Source: Rhodocyclaceae bacterium UBA2271 (GTDB lineage Bacteria; Pseudomonadota; Gammaproteobacteria; Burkholderiales; Rhodocyclaceae). From it: a stretch of DNA of 33,653 nt. Positions 1 through 9,336 of the stretch are shown here, piece after piece (the first letter of the stretch is position 1; every line of letters starts with the position of its first letter). The DNA lies in assembly GCA_002347405.1 (NCBI GenBank), contig DDXB01000011.1:1-33653 (forward strand). The letters are read 5' to 3'. The position numbers and the translations under genes were made by a program. The notes under the pieces were generated by a model. It was not told the origin of the DNA, did not search any database, and saw only the letters and a list, made by a program, of their open reading frames with translations.

Positions 1-894
1 TATGCCGCGATCACGCTGGCCTGCGCCCTCGGCTACAAGCTGGCCGGCATGGACTGGTTTGACGCTGTCATGCATGCGTTCACCACCATGGGCCTGGGCG
101 GTTTTTCCAGCCATGACAGCAGTTTCGAGTTCTGGAACTCTCCGGCCATCGAAATGGTGGCCATCATCTTCATGCTCATCGCCGGCATGAACTTCGCCAC
201 CCATTTTCTGGCGGTGCATCGCCAATCGTTTGCGCCCTACCGGCGCGACCCGGAAGTCGGCGGGTTCCTGCTTGTCACGCTGGGCAGCGTGCTGGGCATC
301 GCGCTGTATCTTTGGCAACTCGGCGTCTATCCGGATTTCGCCACGGCGCTGCGCTATGCCGCCTTCAATGTGGTGTCGATCGCCACCACCACGGGGTACG
401 CCAACACCGACTACAACCTCTGGCCCATCTTCGCCCCGCTGTGGATGCTGCTGCTCAGCTGCTTCGCGACGAGCGCCGGCTCGACCGGCGGCGGCCTCAA
501 GATGATCCGCGCGATGATCCTCTACAAGCAGGTCTATCGCGAACTGATCCGCGCCATGCATCCGAGCGCCGTCTGGCCAGTACGGATTGGCGGCAGGCCG
601 GTGCCGGGCAACATCCTGTCGGCGGTCATGGCATTCGGTTTCATCTACATGGTCAGCATTTCGCTATTGACACTGTTGATGACTTTTTCCGGACTCGAAA
701 TCGTCAGCGCCTTTTCGGCTGTCGTCGCCAGCATCAACAACACCGGCCCCGGCCTCAATCAGGTGGGACCAGCCACGACTTTTGCGATACTCACGGACTT
801 CCAGACCTGGATCTGCACCTTCGCCATGCTGCTCGGCCGACTCGAAATTTTCACCTTTCTAGTGGTGCTGACACCGGCCTTCTGGAGAGCATGA
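1..894 (+). CDS. trkH: Trk potassium uptake protein TrkH, C-terminal part (5' end outside the window)
   Basis: This is the membrane subunit of the Trk K+ transporter, which moves K+ across the inner membrane under control of the NAD-binding protein TrkA. The frame is open from base 1, so the start lies upstream. The visible 297 residues contain the later pore repeats: a filter-like TTMGLGGFSSH (visible residues about 27-37), a second filter ATTTGYANTDYN, the glycine-rich SAGSTGGGLKMIR loop and a last filter SINNTGPGL near the C-terminus, all between hydrophobic helices. Full-length TrkH is about 480 residues, so roughly the first 190 are missing. It ends four bases before a strong hairpin. 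The family assignment is firm; the transport partner is not visible here. Confidence 0.95.
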   Translation, partial: YAAITLACALGYKLAGMDWFDAVMHAFTTMGLGGFSSHDSSFEFWNSPAIEMVAIIFMLIAGMNFATHFLAVHRQSFAPYRRDPEVGGFLLVTLGSVLGIALYLWQLGVYPDFATALRYAAFNVVSIATTTGYANTDYNLWPIFAPLWMLLLSCFATSAGSTGGGLKMIRAMILYKQVYRELIRAMHPSAVWPVRIGGRPVPGNILSAVMAFGFIYMVSISLLTLLMTFSGLEIVSAFSAVVASINNTGPGLNQVGPATTFAILTDFQTWICTFAMLLGRLEIFTFLVVLTPAFWRA

Positions 895-897
895 AAA

Positions 898-919
898 GAG
901 CGCCCCCGCGGGGGCGCTC
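898..919 (-). terminator. Rho-independent-type terminator hairpin between convergent genes
   Basis: A perfect 22-bp inverted repeat (arms GAGCGCCCCCG and its complement) lies between the trkH stop and the stop of the minus-strand small gene. On the minus strand the hairpin is followed by TTTT, as expected for intrinsic termination of the small gene; on the plus strand the following bases are CTTG, so termination of trkH would be weaker. Confidence 0.8.
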
Positions 920-937
920 CTTGAAAACGGCAAGTTT

Positions 938-1207
938 TTACTTGGTTGCCGGTACTGCGGGGGTCGCGGCTTTGGCTGGCGCGGCGGGGGCGGCCGGGGT
1001 TGCGGGAACCGCCGGAGTCGCCGGGGTTGCGGCAGGTGCAGCCGGCTTGGCGTCCTTGTTGGCCTTCTTCACGGCTTTCTGTTCCGCCTTGGCGGCCTTC
1101 GCCTCGACAGCCGGCTTGGTTTCGGCAACAGCCGACTTGGGCGCATCGGCGGCAAAAGCGGATACGGCAAACAGACCGGCAATCAGTGTGGCAAGCAGCT
1201 TGGACAT
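938..1207 (-). CDS. Small exported Ala/Lys/Pro-rich protein
   Basis: This is an 89-residue protein of unknown function. The start ATG at 1205-1207 was chosen because the product then opens with a clean signal peptide (MSKLLATLIAGLFAVSAFA, probable cleavage after AFA) and because an AAGGAA ribosome-binding site lies about 8 nt upstream. The mature part has no globular sequence: first a Lys/Ala/Glu segment (AKAAKAEQKAVKKANKDAK), then a degenerate PAATPATPAVPATP tail. Such composition fits a periplasmic cationic low-complexity protein. It is transcribed alone and ends at the 898-919 hairpin. The gene is probably real because of the signal peptide, ribosome-binding site and terminator. I do not recognise a named family. 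Confidence 0.7.
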   Translation of the reverse strand: MSKLLATLIAGLFAVSAFAADAPKSAVAETKPAVEAKAAKAEQKAVKKANKDAKPAAPAATPATPAVPATPAAPAAPAKAATPAVPATK

Positions 1208-1376
1208 TTTGGTTTTCCTTCGGTTGGTTTCAGCGCACATGCGCCTGTCCCGAATAACGGGGGTGGCTGGCAAAGCGATAACCGGGCAACTGTAACGATT
1301 TGTAAGCCCCCCGGCACTGCGGCAGTCCGGCCGCCGGGCCGCCCCAAGGCCGGACGGCACGCGGCGCCAGCCATCA

Positions 1377-1444
1377 GGCCGCAGGCCGCAGGACAGTCGA
1401 AGACTGGTCTCGCGCAGCGAGATGCGGCTTTATCGCACACAACC
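1377..1444. repeat. Structured 68-bp repeat, copy 1 (consecutive triloop hairpins)
   Basis: This matches 18560-18627 at 60 of 68 positions in the same orientation. It holds consecutive hairpins: GGCC-GCA-GGCC (1377-1387), CAGTC-GAA-GACTG (1394-1406), CTCGC-GCA-GCGAG (1409-1421) and TGCG...CGCA (1423-1437). Compared with the second copy, substitutions in the middle stems occur in pairs that keep base pairing. It lies in the gap between pfkA and the small exported gene, downstream of pfkA in its reading direction. Confidence 0.8.
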
Positions 1445-1452
1445 CGCGCCAC

Positions 1453-1539
1453 CCCATGATCGGGGCGCCCCGTGATAAGCGAGCGCAGCGAGCCGATTGG
1501 CCCCCCCCGCGCGAGGGGAGAAGGGGGGCGGGCGTTTGC
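1453..1539 (-). repeat. GC-rich 3'-end module downstream of pfkA
   Basis: Read on the minus strand, this starts two bases after the pfkA stop with AAACGCCCGCCCCCC, continues through a C-rich/G-rich complementary tract, then CTCGCTGCGCTCG and a CACGGGGCGCCCC stretch. The same order of parts follows the chemotaxis gene (24543-24780), and parts of it follow the hemerythrin and ABC ATPase genes. It may serve as a 3' stem-loop for the pfkA transcript. The rest of the 1208-1539 gap holds the 68-bp structured repeat and no gene that I can support. Confidence 0.55.
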
Positions 1540-2682
1540 TTAGTCGCCGAAGTTCGTCCCCACCCGCCGGGCCGACAGCACCCAGGGATGATCCGGCGGC
1601 ACGGTCTTGACCTTGCCGGCGGTGTCTTCCAGTTTGACCGGCCGGACGTCCTCGCCCTTGGCGGCCACCAGCACACCGTAGTGTTTCTTGGCGATCAGGT
1701 CGGCGGCGGCGGTGCCGAGCCTTGTCGCGAGGATGCGGTCGGCCGCCGAAGGCGTGCCGCCGCGCTGCAGGTGACCCAGAATGGTCAGGCGCGCTTCCAG
1801 GCCGGTAAGCTTTTGCAGCCGCTGGGCGAGCAGCAAGGTACGGCCGGCATAAATCAATTCGGCGGCGTCGGCGGCGGTGTCGTCATTCTTGTCTTCGGCG
1901 GCGCCCTTGCCGTTTTTGTCGGTTTTGCGCACGGGTTTTTTCGCGGTTTTGGCGGCCTCCAGCGCGACCAGGTCCTGCGCCGAGACCGCGCCTTCGGCGA
2001 CGGCGACGATGGAGAAGGGCCGCCCCTTGCGGCTGCGCTCGCGGATCGACTCGGCGATGCTGGTCGCATCATAGGGAATTTCGGGGATCAGGATCACGTC
2101 GGCGCCGCCGGCGATGCCCGCGCCCAGCGCCAGCCAGCCGGCGCGGTGACCCATGATCTCGACGACGATGATGCGGTGGTGGCTGTGCGCGGTGCTGTGC
2201 AGGCGGTCGATGGCCTCGGTGGCGATACCCAGCGCGGTGTCGAAGCCGAAGGTGATGTCGGTGCCGAAGACGTCGTTGTCGATGGTCTTGGGCAGGGTGA
2301 TGACGTTGAGCCCTTTTTGTTTCAGGCGCAGTGCATTCTTGATCGTCCCGCCGCCGCCCAGGCAGACCAGGCAGTCGAGATGGTTGTCGTGGTAGTTGCC
2401 GACGATGGCGTCGGTCATGTCGAGCACCTTGCCGCCCACCGGCATCTTGTGCGGCTTGTCGCGGCTGGTGCCGAGGATGGTGCCGCCGCTGGTGAGGATG
2501 CCCGAGAGCTGGCCACCGGAAAGCGACATGCTGCGGTTTTCCATGAGGCCGCGAAAGCCGTCGCGGAAACCGATGATGTGCATGCCATGGTGGCCCATGG
2601 CGGCCTTGCCGACGCCGCGGATGGCCGCGTTGAGACCGGGGCTGTCGCCGCCGGCGGTGAGAATGCCAATATGCTGGGTCAT
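1540..2682 (-). CDS. pfkA: 6-phosphofructokinase (phosphoryl donor uncertain, PPi-type features)
   Basis: Phosphorylates fructose 6-phosphate to the 1,6-bisphosphate in glycolysis (cytoplasm). The ATG at 2682 follows an AGGAGG site with 5-nt spacing and gives 380 residues; longer forms run through the promoter. Motifs: GGDSPGLNAAIRG (11-23), GGTILGTSR (66-74), PKTIDND (131-137), MGHRAG (177-182), LGHLQRGG (302-309). The donor-site loop reads GGGGT (109-113) instead of the GGDGS of ATP enzymes or GGDDT of many pyrophosphate enzymes. Lys in PKTIDND is typical of pyrophosphate-dependent and related groups, so the donor cannot be decided by eye. A Lys/Asp/Ala-rich stretch (about 243-274) is inserted before the region that binds effector or sugar phosphate. 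The gene is divergent from hemE. Confidence 0.9.
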   Translation of the reverse strand: MTQHIGILTAGGDSPGLNAAIRGVGKAAMGHHGMHIIGFRDGFRGLMENRSMSLSGGQLSGILTSGGTILGTSRDKPHKMPVGGKVLDMTDAIVGNYHDNHLDCLVCLGGGGTIKNALRLKQKGLNVITLPKTIDNDVFGTDITFGFDTALGIATEAIDRLHSTAHSHHRIIVVEIMGHRAGWLALGAGIAGGADVILIPEIPYDATSIAESIRERSRKGRPFSIVAVAEGAVSAQDLVALEAAKTAKKPVRKTDKNGKGAAEDKNDDTAADAAELIYAGRTLLLAQRLQKLTGLEARLTILGHLQRGGTPSAADRILATRLGTAAADLIAKKHYGVLVAAKGEDVRPVKLEDTAGKVKTVPPDHPWVLSARRVGTNFGD

Positions 2683-2779
2683 GTGCGCCTCCTGGTTGAG
2701 TGGCGCATTGTGCGTCAATTGCCGGCCATTGCGCCAATGAGGGCATGCGATAATCACATAAACACACTGGATTAAAACC
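2683..2779. promoter_or_regulatory. Divergent promoter region of pfkA and hemE
   Basis: These 97 bp separate the two divergently read genes and must hold both promoters. On the plus strand a GATAAT at 2749-2754 is a plausible -10 for hemE, but no good -35 stands at the right distance. The pfkA ribosome-binding site (AGGAGG on the minus strand) is just inside the left edge. No operator palindrome stands out. Confidence 0.4.
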
Positions 2780-3859
2780 ATGACCCGTCCCCATAACGAC
2801 AACTTCCTGCGCGCCCTGCTGCGCGAGCCGGTGGATTTCACACCCCTGTGGCTGATGCGCCAGGCGGGCCGCTATCTGCCCGAATACAACGAGACGCGCC
2901 GCCGCGCCGGCAATTTCCTCGCGCTGTGCAAGAACCCCGGCTACGCCTGCGAGGTGACGCTGCAACCGCTGGCGCGTTACGACCTTGACGCCGCCATCCT
3001 GTTTTCCGACATCCTCACCGTACCCGACGCGATGGGCCTGGGCCTGTATTTCGCCGATGGCGAGGGGCCGAAATTCGAGCGGCCGCTGCGCGAGGAATGG
3101 GCGATCCGCGACCTGACCGCACCCGACCCCTACGACCATTTGCGCTACGTGCTGGATGCGGTGGCGGAAATCCGCCGCGCCTTGAATAACAGCGTGCCGC
3201 TGATCGGCTTTTCCGGTTCGCCGTTTACGCTGGCCTGCTACATGGTCGAAGGCGGCGGCTCGGCCGACTTCCGCAGCGTCAAGACCATGCTCTATGACCG
3301 GCCCGATCTCCTGCACCACATCCTCAAAGTGAATGCCGAAGCGGTGACGAATTACCTGAATGCCCAGATCGAGTCTGGCGCGCAGGCGGTGCAGATCTTC
3401 GATACCTGGGGCGGCGCGTTGTCACATGCCGCCTATCGCGAGTTTTCGCTGGAATACATGCAACGCGTGATTTCAGGCCTCAAAAAGACCCACGACGGCG
3501 AGCGCATTCCCTGCATCGTCTTCACCAAGGGCGGCGGCCAGTGGCTGGAAGCCATAGCCGATACCGGCTGCGATGCCGTCGGCCTCGACTGGACCACCGA
3601 CATCGGCGACGCGCGTCGGCGTGTCGGTGACAAGGTCGCGCTGCAGGGCAATTTCGACCCGATGGCGCTGTTCGCCTCACCCGCCGCGGTGGCGGCCGAA
3701 GCCACGCGCATCCTCGACAATTATCATGGCGCTGCCAACGCAGCGGGCGGCAGCAACACCGGGCATGTCTTCAACCTGGGACATGGCATCAACCAGCACA
3801 CCCCGCCCGAGAACGTGTCCGTACTTGTAGACACGGTGCATGGCCATAGAAAAATTTAA
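2780..3859 (+). CDS. hemE: Uroporphyrinogen decarboxylase
   Basis: Decarboxylates the four acetate side chains of uroporphyrinogen III to give coproporphyrinogen III in haem synthesis (cytoplasm). The 359 residues have the usual length and begin with the family signature PLWLMRQAGRYLPEY (22-36). AILFSDILTVPDAMG carries the conserved active-site aspartate. GFSGSPFTLACYMVEG, FDTWGGALS and the C-terminal FNLGHGINQHTPPENV block are all present. The start ATG has only a weak purine stretch upstream (GGATTAAAA). It stands alone, with a long AT-rich gap behind it before priA. Confidence 0.97.
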   Translation: MTRPHNDNFLRALLREPVDFTPLWLMRQAGRYLPEYNETRRRAGNFLALCKNPGYACEVTLQPLARYDLDAAILFSDILTVPDAMGLGLYFADGEGPKFERPLREEWAIRDLTAPDPYDHLRYVLDAVAEIRRALNNSVPLIGFSGSPFTLACYMVEGGGSADFRSVKTMLYDRPDLLHHILKVNAEAVTNYLNAQIESGAQAVQIFDTWGGALSHAAYREFSLEYMQRVISGLKKTHDGERIPCIVFTKGGGQWLEAIADTGCDAVGLDWTTDIGDARRRVGDKVALQGNFDPMALFASPAAVAAEATRILDNYHGAANAAGGSNTGHVFNLGHGINQHTPPENVSVLVDTVHGHRKI

Positions 3860-3954
3860 GGTCGGCCGGGAACCCTTTATACGCATCGTTGTCGAACTGC
3901 CCCCTCGGCGAAGCCGCACTGCAAAAGGGTTTCAAAGGGCCACAAATAGTTGAC

Positions 3955-4137
3955 TTATTCACAGAACACTGATCTTGAAATATTCTGTCCGGCGATCACC
4001 ATGATCCGGTTATATATATTTAACTATTTGTATTTAAATAAGTTTAAATTCGCTTAGTGTTACATTAGTATGACTAAAGCGGCCACCGGGTGAAATAAGC
4101 GAGATTTTACGTAGGGTTATTCACAAAGTTATCCACA
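3955..4137. other. Origin-like region: DnaA boxes plus AT-rich stretch between hemE and priA
   Basis: Three matches to the DnaA-box consensus TTATNCACA lie in this gap, all on the plus strand: TTATTCACA at 3955-3963, TTATTCACA at 4117-4125 and the perfect TTATCCACA at 4129-4137. Between them, 4008-4052 is almost pure A/T (runs such as TTATATATATTTAAC) in a chromosome that is otherwise GC-rich. Three GATC sites lie near 3971-4007. The rest of the 3860-4238 gap has no gene; it carries an inverted repeat AACCCTTT (3871-3878) / AAAGGGTT (3924-3931) and an AT-rich leader before priA. This could be a replication origin, or a DnaA-controlled promoter for priA. Gene strand bias to the right does not favour an origin. 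Confidence 0.5.
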
Positions 4138-4238
4138 AATCGAAGGCTGACTAAAAATTGCTTTGCTGCCAAGTGATTAAGTTAATTAACGAATAATTAT
4201 TCTAAAGAACGGCGCTAAATCGACACCCAGACCACCCA

Positions 4239-6295
<2,057 letters not shown>

Positions 6296-6296
<1 letters not shown>

Positions 6297-6340
6297 AAGT
6301 CGGCGCTGGCGGGATGAAATGCCCCGCATGGGGTACGGCG
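6296..6340 (+). repeat. 45-nt long-form repeat at the priA stop codon
   Basis: These 45 bases are identical, in inverted orientation, to 15274-15318 inside the fructokinase gene. The element starts with the last A of the priA TGA. It equals the 24-nt core (AAAGTCGGCGCTGGCGGG...ACGGCG) with 21 bp inserted before the last six bases; the inserted part contains CCCC-GCAT-GGGG. Confidence 0.9.
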
Positions 6341-6394
6341 TCAGCCGGACCGCCGGGTTGATGGGTACGGCGGCAGCCGGACCGCCGCGTTGAT
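6331..6394. repeat. Two tandem 32-bp units
   Basis: Units 6331-6362 and 6363-6394 differ at only two positions (each starts GGGTACGGCG and ends GTTGAT); a partial third unit begins at 6395. On the minus strand the unit resembles part of the IS91-type transposase remnant beside it, so the tandem copy probably arose after that gene decayed. Confidence 0.8.
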
Positions 6395-6435
6395 GGGGAC
6401 GGCGGCGGTTGCGGGTACACCCGCTGGCGGAGAAG

Positions 6436-6510
6436 CCGCGGCGGTGGAATCAGCGCCGCCAGCCGATCGAGCAATTGCATCGGCGTCAGCATCAGGCTGA
6501 CGCTGCACTT
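6436..6510 (-). pseudogene. Remnant of an IS91-family (Y2) transposase
   Basis: The minus strand encodes LTPMQLLDRLAALIPPPR, which I recognise as the conserved stretch of IS91-type transposases that normally continues into HRHRYxGVLAPNxPLRAAVTAL. Here the sequence derails after PPPR; a weak continuation (NAAVRL) is seen toward 6380. No start, no catalytic region and no intact ends remain. An 8-bp hairpin GCGTCAGC...GCTGACGC (6483-6503) lies inside. The remaining gap 6511-6646 has no gene; just before the next start it carries a 13-bp direct repeat CGCACAACATACC at 6617-6629 and 6634-6646. Confidence 0.55.
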
Positions 6511-6646
6511 CTGAATTTGTGGCAAAGCTTGTTCAAGTTAACGCCTCCTGGCCCGAAACAGTAAAAGTAAGCACTCTTTTATGTGAAAATTAGCCGTCAG
6601 CCGCCTGTAGCCCTGCCGCACAACATACCCTGTCGCACAACATACC

Positions 6647-8857
6647 TTGACTGATATCGACCCGCATATCTCCCAAAGACTACTGCGCGAAGGTCGCGAT
6701 TTTCTGGAGCACGACCTGGGCGCGTTGTTCGATGAGCTTGGCCCGCTGATTGCCGAGGAATTGCTCTCCTTGATCAATTCGACCCGGGACAGTACCGAGC
6801 AAAGGAAATATCTGCACATGCGCACAGATGTGCAACATGACTGGGAGAAGCTGGCAGCAGCATTTCGCGACGAACTCGGCCGGCAGCTGCAGGCGACCAG
6901 CCTGCTTGCCACTGAAAAGTTCATAGAGCCTCATTTTTCGCAAATGCAGTTGGTCAGCGACGATGAAATAACTGAGCAAATCGTCCGCCGCGAGTTCGCC
7001 GGGCGTATCAACGAGGCGTGCAGCGAAGAAACCTACGCTTTTGACCTGCGCATTGCTCATCTACTCGGGCGTGAGGAGCACGACGCGGGGGGCAATCAAC
7101 TTGGCCCGTCAGCAGTGTGCGCAGCTGTCTGGGCCGGTTGCGCAGCAATGTATGCCGATCAAGATCAGCATACATTGCTGCTGCGCCAGATTGAACCTCA
7201 TCTTCGTGCGGAATTACCGCAACTGTACCGCGCGATCAACGAGCGCCTGATCGACGCGGGCATCTTGCCCCAGTTGAAGCGCAACTATCGTCCCGTAGCG
7301 GCACGTGGCGGCAAGGCCGTCGCGTCTGATCCCGCCAATATCCTGGGTACGCTGCAGCGTCTGGCACAGGCGCGCTCCACCGCGGTGGGGGGTGGCAACC
7401 CCGTCACCAGCCGGATGACGGACGCCGGCAATACGGGAAGTGGTTCCGCTGGCAGGGCGGGTGGCGGGGAAATCCTGTCGCCCGACGATATGGTGGCCGT
7501 GAGTGCCGCCTTGCTCGAGTCGCTGCAAGCGCTCCAGACCGTTCCAGCGGGTCCGCCGGGCGAGTTGACCAACCTCGTGCGCATTGCCCGCGACAGTGAC
7601 GCCGCGCGCCAGATCCAGCCCCTTGAGGCCATCACGCTGGACATCGTCGCGATGCTCTTCGATCTGATCTTTGACGACGAAAGGGTTCCGAATGCCGTCA
7701 AGGGCCTGGTTAGTCGCTTGCAGATTCCGGTGCTCAAGTTGGCGATGCTTGATCAGCAGTTCTTTACCGAACGCAGTCATCCGGCGCGCCGCTTTCTCGA
7801 CAGCATTTCCGGCATTTCCATCCGCTGGGGAAAAACCGTCAATGAGGGCGATCCGTTTTACCTCGAGTTATTGCAACTCGTCGAGCGCATTCAGGGCACC
7901 TTTGATCAAAATGCCGATATCTTTGGTATCGCAATCACCGAACTGGCTGCTTTCGTCTCCGCGCACGAGGCGATGGAGGCCGAAGCCAGTCGCGTCGTCG
8001 CTGCAATCGTGCAGCGCAAGGAAGAAGAGTTACTCTTGCAGCGCGAGCGGCAAGCCAGTGCCCGGCAAACCGTCAATCTTTCGCTTGCACCATTGCTCGC
8101 CAACCCTTTACCCGCCACGATCGAACAGTTTTTGCTTGACCATTGGCGTGAGGTCTTGCAGCACCATGCGCTCACCTTAGGTACCGACAGTGCCGAATAT
8201 CACGATGCTGAGCGCATTGCGGCGGAACTTGTCTGGAGCGTTGTGCCGAAGAAAGGCGCCGAAGAAAGAAAAACCCAGGCAGCGCGGTTACCCAAACTCT
8301 TGAGCGGCCTGAATCAGGGGATGGACCTGGTCGGCACTGCCATGGATACACGCTGCCTGTTCATGGACGCGCTGGTCGAGTTGCACCTGGCCGTACTGCG
8401 TAGTGACAAGCGCGCGCTCAGCCCGTCACCGGTACCTGCCATACCTAAAGTGACCGCCCCGGTGCCCACGCTGCTGGTCACCCATTCCGAGGATCACGGC
8501 TTTCATCTTGAAGAAGTGTCATTCCCTGAAACGGCAGCGCCGGCCGAGAACAGCGCACGGGGTAGCGGCGTGCGTCATGTCAAAAATCTGGTGCGCGGTG
8601 ATTGGATCGAGTTTGTCGATGACGATGGTGAAAGCAGACGCGAACGCCTGACCTGGGTCAGTCCCAGTCGCGCATATTTTCTGTTCAGCAATCACGCCGC
8701 CAACTGCGCCATCTCCATCACAGCCGAGGCATTGGCACATCGCTTGCAGACAGATACCGCCCGTATCGTTACCCGTGATACTTCGATTTTCGAACGTGCA
8801 CTGGATGGCGCCATCAACGCACTCGACACTGCGCCCCAGGAAGTTCGCGCTTATTGA
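6647..8857 (+). CDS. DUF1631 family protein with C-terminal PilZ-like domain
   Basis: A 736-residue protein of the DUF1631 family, which is common in beta- and gammaproteobacteria and has no established function. The body is helical and acidic; a Gly/Thr/Ser-rich low-complexity linker lies around residues 250-275. The last ~100 residues (RGDWIEFVDDDGESRRERLTWVSPSRAYFLFSN) resemble PilZ, the cyclic-di-GMP-binding fold, so a role in c-di-GMP signalling is possible but inferred. The only possible start after the upstream in-frame stop (6608) is TTG at 6647, without a recognisable ribosome-binding site; a 13-bp direct repeat abuts it. It is transcribed alone, and a long palindrome covers its stop codon. 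Confidence 0.85.
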   Translation: MTDIDPHISQRLLREGRDFLEHDLGALFDELGPLIAEELLSLINSTRDSTEQRKYLHMRTDVQHDWEKLAAAFRDELGRQLQATSLLATEKFIEPHFSQMQLVSDDEITEQIVRREFAGRINEACSEETYAFDLRIAHLLGREEHDAGGNQLGPSAVCAAVWAGCAAMYADQDQHTLLLRQIEPHLRAELPQLYRAINERLIDAGILPQLKRNYRPVAARGGKAVASDPANILGTLQRLAQARSTAVGGGNPVTSRMTDAGNTGSGSAGRAGGGEILSPDDMVAVSAALLESLQALQTVPAGPPGELTNLVRIARDSDAARQIQPLEAITLDIVAMLFDLIFDDERVPNAVKGLVSRLQIPVLKLAMLDQQFFTERSHPARRFLDSISGISIRWGKTVNEGDPFYLELLQLVERIQGTFDQNADIFGIAITELAAFVSAHEAMEAEASRVVAAIVQRKEEELLLQRERQASARQTVNLSLAPLLANPLPATIEQFLLDHWREVLQHHALTLGTDSAEYHDAERIAAELVWSVVPKKGAEERKTQAARLPKLLSGLNQGMDLVGTAMDTRCLFMDALVELHLAVLRSDKRALSPSPVPAIPKVTAPVPTLLVTHSEDHGFHLEEVSFPETAAPAENSARGSGVRHVKNLVRGDWIEFVDDDGESRRERLTWVSPSRAYFLFSNHAANCAISITAEALAHRLQTDTARIVTRDTSIFERALDGAINALDTAPQEVRAY

Positions 8858-8875
8858 TCCGGCCGGATCAATAAG
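8850..8875. terminator. 26-bp perfect palindrome over the DUF1631 stop codon
   Basis: CTTATTGATCCGG is followed directly by its reverse complement, with the TGA stop at 8855-8857 inside the left arm. It can form a long hairpin in the transcripts of both converging genes. There is no T-run, so termination might be weak; a protein-binding site is also possible. Confidence 0.6.
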
Positions 8876-8908
8876 AACCCCCGGGAGGCGGGCGAAGGGG
8901 CGGGCGTT
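8876..8908 (-). repeat. GC-rich 3'-end module downstream of the hemerythrin gene
   Basis: Read on the minus strand, AACGCCCGCCCC begins directly after the TAG stop of the hemerythrin gene and continues into a C-rich then CCCGGGGG tract. The same start follows the pfkA stop, and AAACGCCCGCCCC recurs at 24579-24591. Confidence 0.5.
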
Positions 8909-9319
8909 CTAGCCGCGCCCGGCCACGAAGTCGCCGAACTTGCGGTCGCTGTCCTGAATGTGTTCGATCAGCCAGCTGGCAATGAACCGGTTCAGTTCCA
9001 GCGGGACGAATTGCGCGTCGAATTCCACCCGCATTTCCATGTCGCGCGCGCGGGAGAGCAGATGGCGATGCAATTCCCGGTGGGCTGCCAGTTCGGGGTA
9101 GGCGGCGGCTTCCATCAGCGCCTCTTCATTGGCGAAGTGCGTGGTCGTGTAATCGAGCAGTTCGGCAATCGCGGCGCGGGCGATGCCGTCCGCCGCGGCG
9201 CCTTTCTCGCCGAGCGCGTCGTACACCCGGCCGGCGATCTCGAAGAGCTGGCGATGCTCGGTGTCGACTTGCTCGATACCGACATGATATTTGGCGTCAA
9301 ACCGGGGGCGTTGGTCCAT
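8909..9319 (-). CDS. Bacteriohemerythrin (diiron O2-binding protein)
   Basis: A single-domain 136-residue hemerythrin. All seven diiron ligands can be placed: His22 (VDTEH), His61 and Glu65 (HFANE), His80 and His84 (HRELH), His120 and Asp125 (WLIEHIQDSD). It binds O2 reversibly and may store, deliver or sense oxygen in the cytoplasm. It starts 17 bp after the SEC-C gene in the same direction, so the two are probably co-transcribed. No signalling domain is fused to it. Confidence 0.93.
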   Translation of the reverse strand: MDQRPRFDAKYHVGIEQVDTEHRQLFEIAGRVYDALGEKGAAADGIARAAIAELLDYTTTHFANEEALMEAAAYPELAAHRELHRHLLSRARDMEMRVEFDAQFVPLELNRFIASWLIEHIQDSDRKFGDFVAGRG

Positions 9320-9336
9320 GCGTTTTCATCCTTGGG

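Noticed and set aside
2069..3319. Long minus-strand open frame opposite hemE and through pfkA
   Set aside because: High GC gives long shadow frames; composition is low-complexity (His/Arg/Pro) and hemE and pfkA are certain.
3871..3931. AACCCTTT / AAAGGGTT as hemE terminator
   Set aside because: The arms are only 8 bp with a 45-nt loop and no T-run.
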